A DNA stretch of 64,000 nt from an uncultured Granulosicoccaceae bacterium (GTDB lineage: Bacteria > Pseudomonadota > Gammaproteobacteria > Granulosicoccales > Granulosicoccaceae). The notes under the pieces were generated by a model. That model worked only from the letters and a program-made list of their open reading frames with translations. It was not told the DNA's origin and did no database searches. The stretch is taken from assembly GCA_938006335.1 (NCBI GenBank), contig CALLMF010000035.1, positions 1 to 64,000 on the forward strand, written 5' to 3'. Below are positions 54,630 through 63,797 of this stretch, in pieces (the stretch's first letter is position 1; each line of letters starts with the position of its first letter). The position numbers and the translations under genes are program-made.

Positions 54630-55490
54630 TCAGCAGGAGCCGTTGTCTTCCCACGCGGTGACTGAATCCACCTGCAGACGCGCAGGAAAGCGCGTTCGCG
54701 AGTCCGGGTTGCCGGGCCAGCTTCCACCTACGGCCAGGTTCAGCAGGAAGTGCACCGGTCGCGTGTAGTCGTCCGGCGTCGGGTGGGACACCAGATGCTC
54801 CCGGTCCAGGTACCAGTGCACCTGGTCCTCTGTCCACACAACGCTGTATCGGTGAAAGCGCGCCGACAGATCGTCCCTGGTGCGATGGTCGAAGGTGTGA
54901 GACTCGAGCGGACCGTTCTGGTTGGTGTGCAAGGTCGTGTGCACGGTCCGCACCTCATGGCCAAGAAATTCCATGACGTCGATTTCCGGAAGTACCGCCA
55001 CGCCATCGGGCCATTGATCAAAGCTCGGCAGCAACCAGAAAGCGGACCATAGCCCGCGACCGGCTGGCACCTTGATGTTCGCCTCAAAGCGCCCCCAGCG
55101 CTGGCTGAAATCATTCTCTGTAGTCAGCACTCCCGAGACATACGGTTGAGACGCGACCTCCGAAGCAATTTCAGGTGGCGTGGGACGAGCTTCTATCGTG
55201 AGTATTCCATCATCGATGCTGAACGGCGAGTAGCGATCATCGAATTGCGCGGGATCGATGTAGTACTGCAACTCCTGGTTGATGATGACATCGGAGCTCC
55301 AGATATAACCCGGCTTCCAACGCCCGTCCGGGGTGTCGGAGGAGTACAGGTCCAGCGTATCGAAGTCCTCGACGAAGGTCTGGTCCCAGCAACGGTCGTC
55401 CAGCGGTGCGGTGTGGTCGATAGCTGCCATTGCTACGCCAGGCAATAGCCACAGTCCACTGGCAAGGAACACAGCTGCATGAGGGCGCAT
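54630..55490 (-). CDS. Secreted GH16 beta-glucanase-like enzyme
   Basis: A 286-residue GH16 enzyme with a signal peptide (about 1-22, ending VAMAA). The catalytic ExDxxE motif is clear (PEIDVMEFLGHE), and the jelly-roll segments GRFEANIKVPAGRGLWSAFWLLP and YSVVWTEDQVHWYLDRE match laminarinase/lichenase types. It is the last gene of the exopolysaccharide run, three bases after galE. As with ExoK-type GH16 enzymes in other polysaccharide clusters, it may trim the secreted polymer. It could instead use external beta-1,3-glucans. Confidence 0.93.
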   Translation of the reverse strand: MRPHAAVFLASGLWLLPGVAMAAIDHTAPLDDRCWDQTFVEDFDTLDLYSSDTPDGRWKPGYIWSSDVIINQELQYYIDPAQFDDRYSPFSIDDGILTIEARPTPPEIASEVASQPYVSGVLTTENDFSQRWGRFEANIKVPAGRGLWSAFWLLPSFDQWPDGVAVLPEIDVMEFLGHEVRTVHTTLHTNQNGPLESHTFDHRTRDDLSARFHRYSVVWTEDQVHWYLDREHLVSHPTPDDYTRPVHFLLNLAVGGSWPGNPDSRTRFPARLQVDSVTAWEDNGSC

Positions 55491-55493
55491 CTG

Positions 55494-56543
55494 TCAGGCC
55501 ACCTGTTTCAGCACGGCAGGGGGATTTTCGAGGTACCAGTTCCACGCGTGCTGGATGCTGTCGCGGACGTTCGGCCATCGTGGCGACCAGTCGAGTTCAC
55601 GCATTGCGAGGGAAGCATCAGCAACCAGCTCGGGCGGATCTCCGGCACGCGGCTCATCTGCGTGGAACTGGATGTCGACACCAGTAACGTCTCGGCAGGC
55701 GTCGATGACTTCGAGCACCGTGCTACCTCGATTGGTGCCAAGATTGTATTGCAACGCGCCAACACCCGGTTCGGCAAAGAGCTTGTCGAGGGCTTTGACG
55801 TGGGCGCTGCACAAGTCCTCGACATGGATGTAGTCACGGACACAGGTGCCATCCCGAGTAGGGAGATCCTTGCCAAAGACACGTAATCCCGTACCCGCGG
55901 GATCACCGCCGTTCTTGATCCTCAGTGCTTCAAACAGTATCAGCGGAAGCAGGTGTGTTTCCGGATCGTGACGCTCACCGAGCGATCCGTCCGACGCACA
56001 ACCCGCTGCGTTGAAGTATCGCAATGCGACGCTGTCGAGTGAATGCGGTTTGGCCATGTCCATCAGGATTTTCTCGACCATCAACTTGGATTGGCCGTAG
56101 GGATTGATCGGGTTCTGCGGCGTACGCTCGGTTATGGGCAATGACTCCGGCACACCATAGGTCGCACAGGTAGAACTGAACACGAGCTTGCGGACGTCAT
56201 GCTCATGCATGGACTCCAACAGCGACAGCGTGCCGGCCACATTGTTGCGGTAGTAGGTCGCAGGCTCATTGACAGACTCACCGACGTAGGCGAGCGCGGC
56301 AAAATGCACCACCGCGTCTACACCGCTTGAGAGAACGCCGCCCATCGCCGCCTTGTCGGCCAGATCTGCAACGATCAACTCGGCCGTTCCCGGACCAGCT
56401 TTTGATGCCTGTTCGACGGCATCGGCGTTGCCACGATCGAGCTTGTCGACAACGCTGACCTTGTGGCCATCGGCAACCAGCTGTCGCACCATGTGAGAGC
56501 CAATGAATCCGGCGCCGCCGGTCACGAGTAGGTGTCGCTTCAA
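55494..56543 (-). CDS. galE: UDP-glucose 4-epimerase
   Basis: A 349-residue extended SDR converting UDP-glucose to UDP-galactose, or the N-acetyl forms. It has TGGAGFIGSHM, the FAALAYVGESV block, catalytic Ser/Thr in FSSTCATYG and the PYGQSKLMVEK active site. The segment RYFNAAGCASDGSLGERHDPETHLLPL is typical of GalE. Its ATG overlaps the stop of the polymerase/ligase gene, so it should supply precursor for the polysaccharide. Confidence 0.95.
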   Translation of the reverse strand: MKRHLLVTGGAGFIGSHMVRQLVADGHKVSVVDKLDRGNADAVEQASKAGPGTAELIVADLADKAAMGGVLSSGVDAVVHFAALAYVGESVNEPATYYRNNVAGTLSLLESMHEHDVRKLVFSSTCATYGVPESLPITERTPQNPINPYGQSKLMVEKILMDMAKPHSLDSVALRYFNAAGCASDGSLGERHDPETHLLPLILFEALRIKNGGDPAGTGLRVFGKDLPTRDGTCVRDYIHVEDLCSAHVKALDKLFAEPGVGALQYNLGTNRGSTVLEVIDACRDVTGVDIQFHADEPRAGDPPELVADASLAMRELDWSPRWPNVRDSIQHAWNWYLENPPAVLKQVA

Positions 56544-58099
56544 GGTGATCTCCGGTGAAAGTTCGTGTCTGGCTTGCCGCCACGACGATGTGATTGTCTC
56601 TTCTTGATCTGCCGGCGGTCGAGTTTCGTCGGCACCTCGCTTTCACGCACTGCAGGGTCGGTGTGGACCTCCAGGCTCGGTACCGCCGCGCGCCCATCAG
56701 TCACGTTTCTCGGCAACAAGCGCTTCTTGAGTTCGGCTCGGCTTCGGACCTTGTGCCGGCGTCTTGCCAGCTCGTTGCGTACGGTCGGACTCAATCGCCG
56801 CAACAGGGCCGTGCGCGACGGTCCTGCCGGCACCACGATGATCTGCCGCATCAGGCTGATGGGAAGTGCGACAAAAAAGATCCAGTACAGCTCCCGGTTT
56901 ACCAGCAAACGGGCTTCTGAATAGTTACTGACCAGAAGGGCCACACAAAAACCAAGCACGAACAACGCGCCGACAGGTTGCGAACGATAGTAGCTGTAGA
57001 CCACCTCGACCAACTGTTGCAGCGAGAACACGGCCACCAGGATCATCAGCGGCAGGCCAAGTTCCGAGGCGACCTGTAGCAGACCATTGTGTGCGTGGAA
57101 GCTTGTCCATGTCAGATCAAGCCACGTCTCCTGAATCCACAGACTGTCGGCGGTCGGGTACCAGATGGTGCCGTAGCCAAAACCACCCAAGGGACGATCA
57201 GCAACCAGGTTCCAGACTTGCGTCCACAACTCGCCTCGACCGGTCAGATCCCCCGATCGCCCGATCAGCTCGGCGGTATTGATATAGCGAAAGGCCAGCG
57301 CCGAAAGGGCGAGTACAAACAATCCGAGGCAGGTGCTGGCGACAAGCCCAAGCGACAGTGATCGCGAGCTGTGCAAGTACAACATCACCAACCCACCCAC
57401 GATCATCGCAAGCAATGAGGTAGCGGACGCGCTTTGCACGACATTCAGTAGCGACAATGCAACGATCAGCAGCGATATGCCACGGACCAGCAACCGGGTT
57501 TCAGTGAAAAACCTCGCAGAAAACAAGAGCCCCGTCATGGCCGCCCAGAAGCCGAGGTTGTTTTTCGATGCGAGTACCCCGCGCCACACCTGCTGACCTT
57601 CATAGTTCTCGATACCGAGCGCCGGAAGGGACACGGACACGAGAATGCTGATCACCATCAGTGCGCCCAGTAGCCAGGCGGTCACGTCCAGAATCCTCGA
57701 CAGCGGCAAGGTAAATCCGATGGCGATGGCAACGAGAGTGCTGCCTGCCAGATGGATGGATCGTTCGGCCGACAAGCCGGGATCCACGGACCAGAGTGTC
57801 GAGGCAAGGGCACCGACGATCAACAACAGCAGTGGCAGGCGAAAACGCGTCAACCAGACCACCCACGATATGCCGTGACGGGTCAACAATGCATGCCCTG
57901 CCAGCACGTAGGCAATCAACCACACCAGTGTTACCAGTGCCACGGCAGGCCCACCTGGCGCGAAGTGCATGGCGAGGGTCAGTATGACCGCCGATCCCTG
58001 CAGAACGGCGATCGTCAGCAGCAGCACGGGTACCCACTCGATGCGGACGTTCGCATCGATCGTCGGTACATGAGGTGCCATGGGAGCGACTGAGTTCAC
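56540..58099 (-). CDS. O-antigen ligase/polymerase family membrane protein
   Basis: About 519 residues with 10 or more membrane segments and a long periplasmic loop containing GGFGYGTIWYPTADSLWIQ and SFHAHNGLLQVASELGLPLM, which is the Wzy_C/WaaL signature. A basic tail of about 110 residues follows the last helix. I prefer the GTG at 58099, eight bases past the flippase stop and preceded by GAGG; the ATG at 58081 is an alternative. In this cluster it is more likely the exopolysaccharide polymerase (Wzy) than a lipid A ligase. Confidence 0.87.
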   Translation of the reverse strand: MNSVAPMAPHVPTIDANVRIEWVPVLLLTIAVLQGSAVILTLAMHFAPGGPAVALVTLVWLIAYVLAGHALLTRHGISWVVWLTRFRLPLLLLIVGALASTLWSVDPGLSAERSIHLAGSTLVAIAIGFTLPLSRILDVTAWLLGALMVISILVSVSLPALGIENYEGQQVWRGVLASKNNLGFWAAMTGLLFSARFFTETRLLVRGISLLIVALSLLNVVQSASATSLLAMIVGGLVMLYLHSSRSLSLGLVASTCLGLFVLALSALAFRYINTAELIGRSGDLTGRGELWTQVWNLVADRPLGGFGYGTIWYPTADSLWIQETWLDLTWTSFHAHNGLLQVASELGLPLMILVAVFSLQQLVEVVYSYYRSQPVGALFVLGFCVALLVSNYSEARLLVNRELYWIFFVALPISLMRQIIVVPAGPSRTALLRRLSPTVRNELARRRHKVRSRAELKKRLLPRNVTDGRAAVPSLEVHTDPAVRESEVPTKLDRRQIKKRQSHRRGGKPDTNFHRRSP

Positions 58100-58106
58100 A
58101 CGGGCC

Positions 58107-59492
58107 TCACGCAGCCGAACCTTCGGCCGGTGCGAGTGCCTCGACTCGATCTGCATCGAGGCGCTGCTTTAGCCGGGCGTTGAGCAACCACATCAACCAG
58201 ACGGCCATGAATGCCTCGGCTACAAGCACCCCGAACAAGGTTTGCACGGCACCCAGCTGCCAAAGAAGCAACACCACAAGCACGGCACTCAGGACGGCGC
58301 CGTATATGCTCGCCATGGCAAGGCTCCTGAACTGCTTCAAGGCCTGTAGTGCCGCGCTTGGCGCATTGTAGGAAGCGGCAAAGAATGTGGTGACTGCCCA
58401 CAACGACACGATCAGTCCCATCGGGGCATTGCCGTACTGGGCTGCGTACAAGCTCGAATGAATCAGCGGCCAGCAAAGAAACATGATGCCGGCCAGTACG
58501 CCTACGGCAACCGCCGTCTTGATGGTGGTCAGCTTGAGCTGACGGCGTACGGCGGCAACACGTCCGTCCGCCAGCGCCATGGCCAACTCGGGCTTCACCA
58601 TGTTCTGCCAGGTCAACAGGGCAATACGCACGGGCCCGAACAGTACGAAACCGGCCGCCAGAGGCGCAAAGGCTTCAGGTCCCAATTGCCAGGTCACCAC
58701 AAGACTGTGGGCCTGCGCGAGGAACAAGGTCGTGAGCGAGCCGATCAGTGCCCAGCGTGTCTCCGCCCAGATCGCACGATAGTTGCCGAGTGACCCCATG
58801 CCGGCGAAGAACCGGGGCCATTGCAGCTTTCCATTGAGACTCGTGCTCTCGACCAGCATCGCCATCGCATTCGAGGCCGCCAGCGCCATCAGAACGAGGC
58901 CAATCGGAGGGAGGCCAAAACGCCACAACAGCGCGCCGACAAGAACCACTCCGGTAACCACGTAGCTGATGTCACCAGCAGCCGGAACCAGGGGACGAAG
59001 GCGAGCATAGCCCGTGGTTCGACTGTATTGGCGTGCGGCGTAGACGGCAACGAACATGGCAACGCCGAAGAGCGTGAGCCGTGTATCGCCAGCGTCACCC
59101 ATGAACAAGGCATAGGCACCGCCAACAGCGCAGAGCGCAAGAAACAGCAGGCTGTTCAAGGTGCTGAACATCGACTCGCTGTTGCGCCTTTCGTCGGGGT
59201 CCTTGATGACAGGCGTCCAGACCGTCAACGGGGTCGCGATGAGCGCGTTATTCACGGCGGATGCAAACATCGCCAGCACGAACGCGAAGGCATAGATGCC
59301 GAATTCCTCGCGCGTGACCATCCGCACGAGCACCAGATTCAGCGCAAAGTGAAAGCCGCTGACCAGCCCCTGGGCGCCAACCGACCACAGGTAGCGGGAG
59401 CGAATGGCGCTGCCCAGACGAGCAACAATACCCGTCGCAGGCGCGTTCACCAGGCCCGCGCCTGAAGCGTCACCGGTGTCGTTGTCAGCCAT
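58107..59492 (-). CDS. Polysaccharide flippase (Wzx-like)
   Basis: A 461-residue polytopic protein of the polysaccharide transport/MOP superfamily, with about 12-14 membrane segments. It has the LVLVRMVTREEFGIYAFAF start typical of oligosaccharide flippases and the mid-protein RWALIGSLTTLFLAQAHSLV. It should move lipid-linked repeat units across the inner membrane. It lies six bases after the WecG-type glycosyltransferase gene and seven before the polymerase gene. Confidence 0.9.
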   Translation of the reverse strand: MADNDTGDASGAGLVNAPATGIVARLGSAIRSRYLWSVGAQGLVSGFHFALNLVLVRMVTREEFGIYAFAFVLAMFASAVNNALIATPLTVWTPVIKDPDERRNSESMFSTLNSLLFLALCAVGGAYALFMGDAGDTRLTLFGVAMFVAVYAARQYSRTTGYARLRPLVPAAGDISYVVTGVVLVGALLWRFGLPPIGLVLMALAASNAMAMLVESTSLNGKLQWPRFFAGMGSLGNYRAIWAETRWALIGSLTTLFLAQAHSLVVTWQLGPEAFAPLAAGFVLFGPVRIALLTWQNMVKPELAMALADGRVAAVRRQLKLTTIKTAVAVGVLAGIMFLCWPLIHSSLYAAQYGNAPMGLIVSLWAVTTFFAASYNAPSAALQALKQFRSLAMASIYGAVLSAVLVVLLLWQLGAVQTLFGVLVAEAFMAVWLMWLLNARLKQRLDADRVEALAPAEGSAA

Positions 59493-59498
59493 ACCGTT

Positions 59499-60296
59499 TC
59501 AGGGCTCGGCGGTGCGGCCAGACTGACGTTGGGCAAACCATCCGCGCGCCAGGTACCCGGCGAGCAACAGGGGTTCTACGCAGTAGCGAAACGCGAATCG
59601 ACGCGGGTTTTCAAGCAGCCTGAACAACCACTCCAGGCCAAAACGCCCCATCCAGCGCGGCGGAGTAGCGACTGCTCCAGCCACATATTCCATGCAGGCA
59701 CCGCAGGCGTAGACCGCAGCTGCATTGATTTTCTCGCGGTTAGCATGCAACCAGGCCTCCTGGACCGGGGTGCCGAAACCGACGAGGACCAGATCAGCTC
59801 CAAAGTCGTTCATGTCGGCGATGACCGCGTCGGAATCCTGCGATGCGTCAGACTTGTCGAAGTATCCGTCGTGCCCCCGGATATCGATGCCCGGAACCGC
59901 CTCACGCACTTTTTCCAGCGCCTGTTGCTGAACCTCAGCCGCCTGACCGACGTGGTACACCCGCAAGCCATTGTCGCGAGCCATTGTCAGCAGCGGCATG
60001 ATCAGATCGACGTAGGTGACGCGGTGGCTGCGTGTCACGTTCTTGCCGGCCGCGCGCAGCAGCCCGATCAGCGGCATCCCATCCACGAGGACCGTGGCAC
60101 CGGCGTAGTGCTCGCGCAGGGTGTCTGACCGAAACCAGCAATAGAGGGAGTGGAGATTGTGGTACAGCACCGTACAAGGGTTGCTGTCAGCCACCGCAGC
60201 GCGTCCAAGCTCCACATAGTCCTCGCAGGTTCCGGGATGAACCGTGAACCCGCATATCCGATGCGCAGGGAGATGATGAGAATCGGTGGTCTTCAC
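59499..60296 (-). CDS. WecG/TagA/CpsF family glycosyltransferase
   Basis: A 265-residue GT26 enzyme. Family blocks are VDGMPLIGLLRAAGKN, RVTYVDLIMPLLTMARDNGLRVYHVG, ADLVLVGFGTPVQEAWLHAN and the C-terminal PPRWMGRFGLEWLFRLLENP with a basic, hydrophobic tail that binds the membrane. It adds a sugar, typically ManNAc or an N-acetylmannosaminuronate-type residue, to a lipid-linked intermediate. The exact donor is unknown. A hairpin-bearing gap of 188 bases separates it from the upstream sugar transferase. Confidence 0.93.
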   Translation of the reverse strand: MKTTDSHHLPAHRICGFTVHPGTCEDYVELGRAAVADSNPCTVLYHNLHSLYCWFRSDTLREHYAGATVLVDGMPLIGLLRAAGKNVTRSHRVTYVDLIMPLLTMARDNGLRVYHVGQAAEVQQQALEKVREAVPGIDIRGHDGYFDKSDASQDSDAVIADMNDFGADLVLVGFGTPVQEAWLHANREKINAAAVYACGACMEYVAGAVATPPRWMGRFGLEWLFRLLENPRRFAFRYCVEPLLLAGYLARGWFAQRQSGRTAEP

Positions 60297-60395
60297 AGGT
60301 GCGTCTGCCGTTGTCGCCGATGACCCGCGTCAGAGCCTAGACGAAGATTCTGCACGTGCAGCTTCGCCATCCACTCTAACCGGTTGTCATATCAG

Positions 60396-60413
60396 CGGCG
60401 CGATCACGCGCCG
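60396..60413. repeat. Hairpin between sugar transferase and WecG-type genes
   Basis: CGGCGCG at 60396-60402 and CGCGCCG at 60407-60413 form a perfect 7-base-pair stem with loop ATCA. A nearby AACCGGTT palindrome at 60378-60385 can pair alternatively with the flanking CCGGTT at 60411-60416. It could be an attenuator or processing site within the operon. There is no T tract. Confidence 0.4.
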
Positions 60414-60484
60414 GTTCAATCAAGGACGCATTGTTTACGACACCAAGGCCAAAAGGCCGCTCTGGTGCGCGTAACTGCTGTGAA

Positions 60485-61267
60485 TCAGTACGCGTTCTTG
60501 TGGGTCCAGCCCTTGAAGACTGTCATTGCCAGAATCTTGAGGTCCATCCACAAGCTCCAGTTGTAGATGTAGAACCGGTCGTGCTCGATCCGACCGACCA
60601 TGTCGCTTACACGACGGGTCTCACCTCGAAAGCCGTTGATCTGTGCCCAGCCGGTGATGCCTGGCTTGACGCAGTAGCGCGAATTGAGCGCCGGGATCAC
60701 GTACTTGAAGTCGTCATCGAGCTTCAGCGGGTGAGGGCGCGGCCCTACCAGGCTCATCGAGCCCTGGAGCACGTTGAACAGCTGCGGCAGCTCATCGAGG
60801 CTGGTGCGGCGCAGGAAGGCACCCACACGGGTAATGCGTGGATCGTTCTTGCTGGCCTGTCGGAACTCCGCGCTACCGCTCTGGTACATCGTGCGGAACT
60901 TGTACACCTTGATGACTTCGCGGTTACGTCCACTCCGTGCCTGGCAGAACAGTGCCGGGCCCGTGCTGTCGAGCTTGATGATCACGGAGATCACGGCAAG
61001 CAGTGGGAACACCAGAACCAGCGCGATGGAGGCGAACACGAAGTCTTCGAGGCGCTTGAGTGCCGCCCCGATGCCCGACAAGGGCTCGAGCACGTGATTG
61101 TCGATGGTGACCAACGACGGCCACGGGGTGGTGACATCGGCGAGCTCATCGTTGAGGCTCGGCGCGTTTGCGCTTTGCATGTCGATGGCCAGACTGTCGG
61201 TCTTGTTCAGATTTACTTGCGACACCGGGTTCTGATCTCCTGCCAGTTCGGGTGTGATAACCGTCAA
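60485..61267 (-). CDS. Initiating sugar transferase (bacterial phosphoglycosyl transferase)
   Basis: A 260-residue polyprenyl phosphoglycosyl transferase that puts the first sugar phosphate on undecaprenyl phosphate. One reentrant/membrane helix (FVFASIALVLVFPLLAVISV) is followed by the catalytic core with YKFRTMY, TSLDELPQLFNVL, VGPRPHPLKLDDD and KPGITGWAQING. It lacks the four-helix N-terminal domain of full-length WbaP/WcaJ and instead carries a polar leader of about 70 residues. It should start repeat-unit synthesis for this cluster. Confidence 0.93.
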   Translation of the reverse strand: MTVITPELAGDQNPVSQVNLNKTDSLAIDMQSANAPSLNDELADVTTPWPSLVTIDNHVLEPLSGIGAALKRLEDFVFASIALVLVFPLLAVISVIIKLDSTGPALFCQARSGRNREVIKVYKFRTMYQSGSAEFRQASKNDPRITRVGAFLRRTSLDELPQLFNVLQGSMSLVGPRPHPLKLDDDFKYVIPALNSRYCVKPGITGWAQINGFRGETRRVSDMVGRIEHDRFYIYNWSLWMDLKILAMTVFKGWTHKNAY

Positions 61268-61517
61268 AACCCCGTCAGTGTAACGAGATGTTTGGCTGGG
61301 TTACGTGACCTAGCAGGGATTCTAGTCGGCTGGACTGGACTTGCTATGTTTCCATCGCGGTAAAGAAACCGTAAATCCATGTATTTTCGGCAGTTTTTGC
61401 CGTTTCGTATAGGTTCCAGCGACCGCCGTACAACTGTGAACTATCGTGCCCGATGACCGATCCGGACGTGGCTGACGCGTCGGATCGATCCGACACGCCA
61501 GCTGCGGCGCAAGGGAC
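61268..61517. other. Intergenic region between Wzc-like and sugar transferase genes
   Basis: These 250 bases have no gene. They include the 16-base palindrome at 61479-61494 and an AT-rich middle part with a small hairpin (CGGCA, TGCCG around 61391-61405). The sugar transferase gene may have its own promoter here, since the part near 61340-61400 is markedly AT-richer than the surroundings. Confidence 0.4.
61479..61494. repeat. Perfect 16-base palindrome downstream of the Wzc-like gene
   Basis: GTCGGATC at 61479-61486 followed at once by GATCCGAC at 61487-61494 gives a perfect palindrome with no spacer. It starts 23 bases beyond the Wzc-like stop. A spacerless dyad is a poor RNA hairpin and more like a binding site for a dimeric protein, perhaps controlling the sugar transferase gene. 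Confidence 0.5.
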
Positions 61518-63797
61518 TCAGTCCAGTTGCTCTCGATAGTAGGCGTAGTGCTTGGGAGTCGGGGCCGAGGAGCCGTTGAGAATACAGCCGCTGACCCGCA
61601 CGCCCGAGAACATCAGTCGCTTGATCGATTCGTTGAGCTGCGGCTCCTTAACCTCGCCCTCCTTGACGACCATGATGGTCGAGCCCGCATGTCGGCCCAG
61701 TGAGGCCGCAGTGGCGACGCTCAGCACGGGCGGGGTGTCGATGATCGCAATATCGAATCGCGGAGCAACCACTTGCATGAAGGCGGCGAACTCCTTGTCA
61801 CTCGGCATCTGCACACTGCCGGCGTCGCCACTGAAGCCACGTGGGATGCAGTACAGGTTCTGCACGGCGGTGGCACGGACGGTTTCGCGCAGTTCAGACT
61901 TCCCGCGGACTACCTCAGGCAGACCGGGGCCGACCTGCAGGCCGAGCGACTTGTGCATCTGCCCACGCTGATAGTCCGCATCGATCAGGAGCACCCGACG
62001 ACCGGCCTGCGCGAGCAATACCGCCAGGTTGAGGCTGACGAAAGACTTGCCCATGCTCGGCAAGGGGCTCGTCACCATCAGCACGTTGTTGTCCGCGCCG
62101 GCCATGACGTCCTCGAGCATGGAACGCAAGCCACGCAGGTTCTCGACCGAATAGTCGTCCGGCTTGGCAATGGCCAGAACGCGACTGCTGACCACGTCTT
62201 CGCTATCGCTGCTGCCAGGCAGCAGTCGTCGCGGATCGACCACCGCAGGGCCATTGGCGATGCGCTTTTGCGCAGCGCTCTTGGGGATATTCATGTAGAC
62301 CGGAAGCCCGGACGCGCGTTCGAGCGACTCCTGGTCGGTGATCTTGGTGGTAAGAGCAGAGCGCAGGGTCAGCCACAGCAGATACAAGAACAGCGTACCG
62401 AGCGTCGCGCCGACGATGGCGAGCGGACCGTTCGGCGATATGGGCTTTCGCGGAGCGAGCGCCGGGTCGTAGATGTCCACGCTGCCGACGTTGCCAGCCT
62501 GGGCGACGCGAAGTTTCTGGAGCTTCTCACTCATCTCCGTGAACAGTGAGAGCTTGGTAGCGACTTGCTGCTCAAGCACCGAGAGTTCGCGCTGTGTATC
62601 CGGACGTGTCCGGATGGAGCCGGCAATCGTGTTGATGGCACGCTGGACGACGGCAATTTCCTTGTTCTGCTTGCGCAGACTCGGGTGGACATCCGTGTAG
62701 CGCTCTCGCAGCTCGTCGCGTGCAATCTGCAGGTCGATCAGCTGAGTTTCGAGCTTGTTCAGCTGACCGATCTTGGCGCGCGTCTGCGCGTCTTCGTCAT
62801 AGCTCTGGCTGTTGCGACGGAATTCGGACAGGGCGACCTCGGCCTCACGGAGCTCCTGCTCGACGCGCGGCAGATCCTCCTCGTAGAGTTCGAGTTCCGT
62901 ACGAGTGGCGAGGTTTTCCGATCCCAGACGAACCGCCTGGTATTCGGTAACGATCGCGTTGGTGATCCGCGCGATCTGGTCGGGATCACGGCCTGCGAGC
63001 TTGACCGTGATCATTCGCGACTTGGTGTCACTGGTTTCGGTGGACAGTCGGTCGCGAAGCTGAGTGATGGTTTCCTCGAGCGAGTGCTGCACAACGTCAA
63101 ATTCAACACCGTCACGGGCGTCCAGGCTATCCACCGCGATCGTGATGGTCTCGGCGTTGCCAAGATCGATTTGCATTCGCTGACCCACGGAGGCGCTGTC
63201 CAGCAGTACGCGATCCGCGAGCGCCAGACTGTACTGCCCGTCGCCAAGCGCGGTCAGCGTGAGCGCAGAATCCTCGAGACGCCGCGGCACAGCAAGCTCA
63301 GCCAGGGTCAGTTCGGTCTCTGCCCATGCGTAGGGACGAGCAGCATCGAGACCGGAAATGGTGTTGCCGATAAACGGGATGCGCGCGGCAAGATCAGACA
63401 GTACCGGCACGCGACGCGCGCTGACCGACGTGCGCAGGTCGTAATTGTCCACGACGGGTTGCAGCACCCGACGTGATCGAAGTCGGTTGGCTTCTTCCTT
63501 GATGGTCGGGGCGTTCCAGTCGGTGGCAGAGCCACCATCGTCGTCGAACAGATTGCCGCGTTCCACGACTTCAACCAGCGCAGACGTCTCGTAGACAGGC
63601 TTGGTGCTGATCAGGTACAACCACGCAAGGCCGAGACCCAGCAGCAGGGTGAGTACGAGCCCCAGCTTGTGGGACAACAGCAACTTCAGGTATGCCTTGG
63701 CATCGCTGGTGGCGGGCACCGTCGCGTAGCCTTGCATCGGCATGTTGCCGTACCCGGGAGCGGCGGCTCCTGTGTAGGCCTCAGTAAATGTTTTCAT
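61518..63797 (-). CDS. Wzc-like polysaccharide co-polymerase with BY-kinase domain
   Basis: A 759-residue inner-membrane protein. It has two membrane segments (HKLGLVLTLLLGLGLAWLYLI near 48-68 and GPLAIVGATLGTLFLYLLWL near 460) flanking a Wzz domain and a coiled coil. The cytoplasmic C-terminal kinase has a P-loop (TSPLPSMGKSFVSLNLA), Walker A' (LLIDADYQRG) and Walker B (IAIIDTPPVL). The tail holds only a few tyrosines (KHYAYYREQLD), fewer than the E. coli Wzc cluster. It controls polymer length and export. It is the first gene of the cluster inside this window. Confidence 0.94.
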   Translation of the reverse strand: MKTFTEAYTGAAAPGYGNMPMQGYATVPATSDAKAYLKLLLSHKLGLVLTLLLGLGLAWLYLISTKPVYETSALVEVVERGNLFDDDGGSATDWNAPTIKEEANRLRSRRVLQPVVDNYDLRTSVSARRVPVLSDLAARIPFIGNTISGLDAARPYAWAETELTLAELAVPRRLEDSALTLTALGDGQYSLALADRVLLDSASVGQRMQIDLGNAETITIAVDSLDARDGVEFDVVQHSLEETITQLRDRLSTETSDTKSRMITVKLAGRDPDQIARITNAIVTEYQAVRLGSENLATRTELELYEEDLPRVEQELREAEVALSEFRRNSQSYDEDAQTRAKIGQLNKLETQLIDLQIARDELRERYTDVHPSLRKQNKEIAVVQRAINTIAGSIRTRPDTQRELSVLEQQVATKLSLFTEMSEKLQKLRVAQAGNVGSVDIYDPALAPRKPISPNGPLAIVGATLGTLFLYLLWLTLRSALTTKITDQESLERASGLPVYMNIPKSAAQKRIANGPAVVDPRRLLPGSSDSEDVVSSRVLAIAKPDDYSVENLRGLRSMLEDVMAGADNNVLMVTSPLPSMGKSFVSLNLAVLLAQAGRRVLLIDADYQRGQMHKSLGLQVGPGLPEVVRGKSELRETVRATAVQNLYCIPRGFSGDAGSVQMPSDKEFAAFMQVVAPRFDIAIIDTPPVLSVATAASLGRHAGSTIMVVKEGEVKEPQLNESIKRLMFSGVRVSGCILNGSSAPTPKHYAYYREQLD

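Noticed and set aside
60431-61363. A 310-residue plus-strand frame opposite the sugar transferase gene
   Set aside because: The minus-strand product has all sugar transferase motifs; the plus-strand reading has none.
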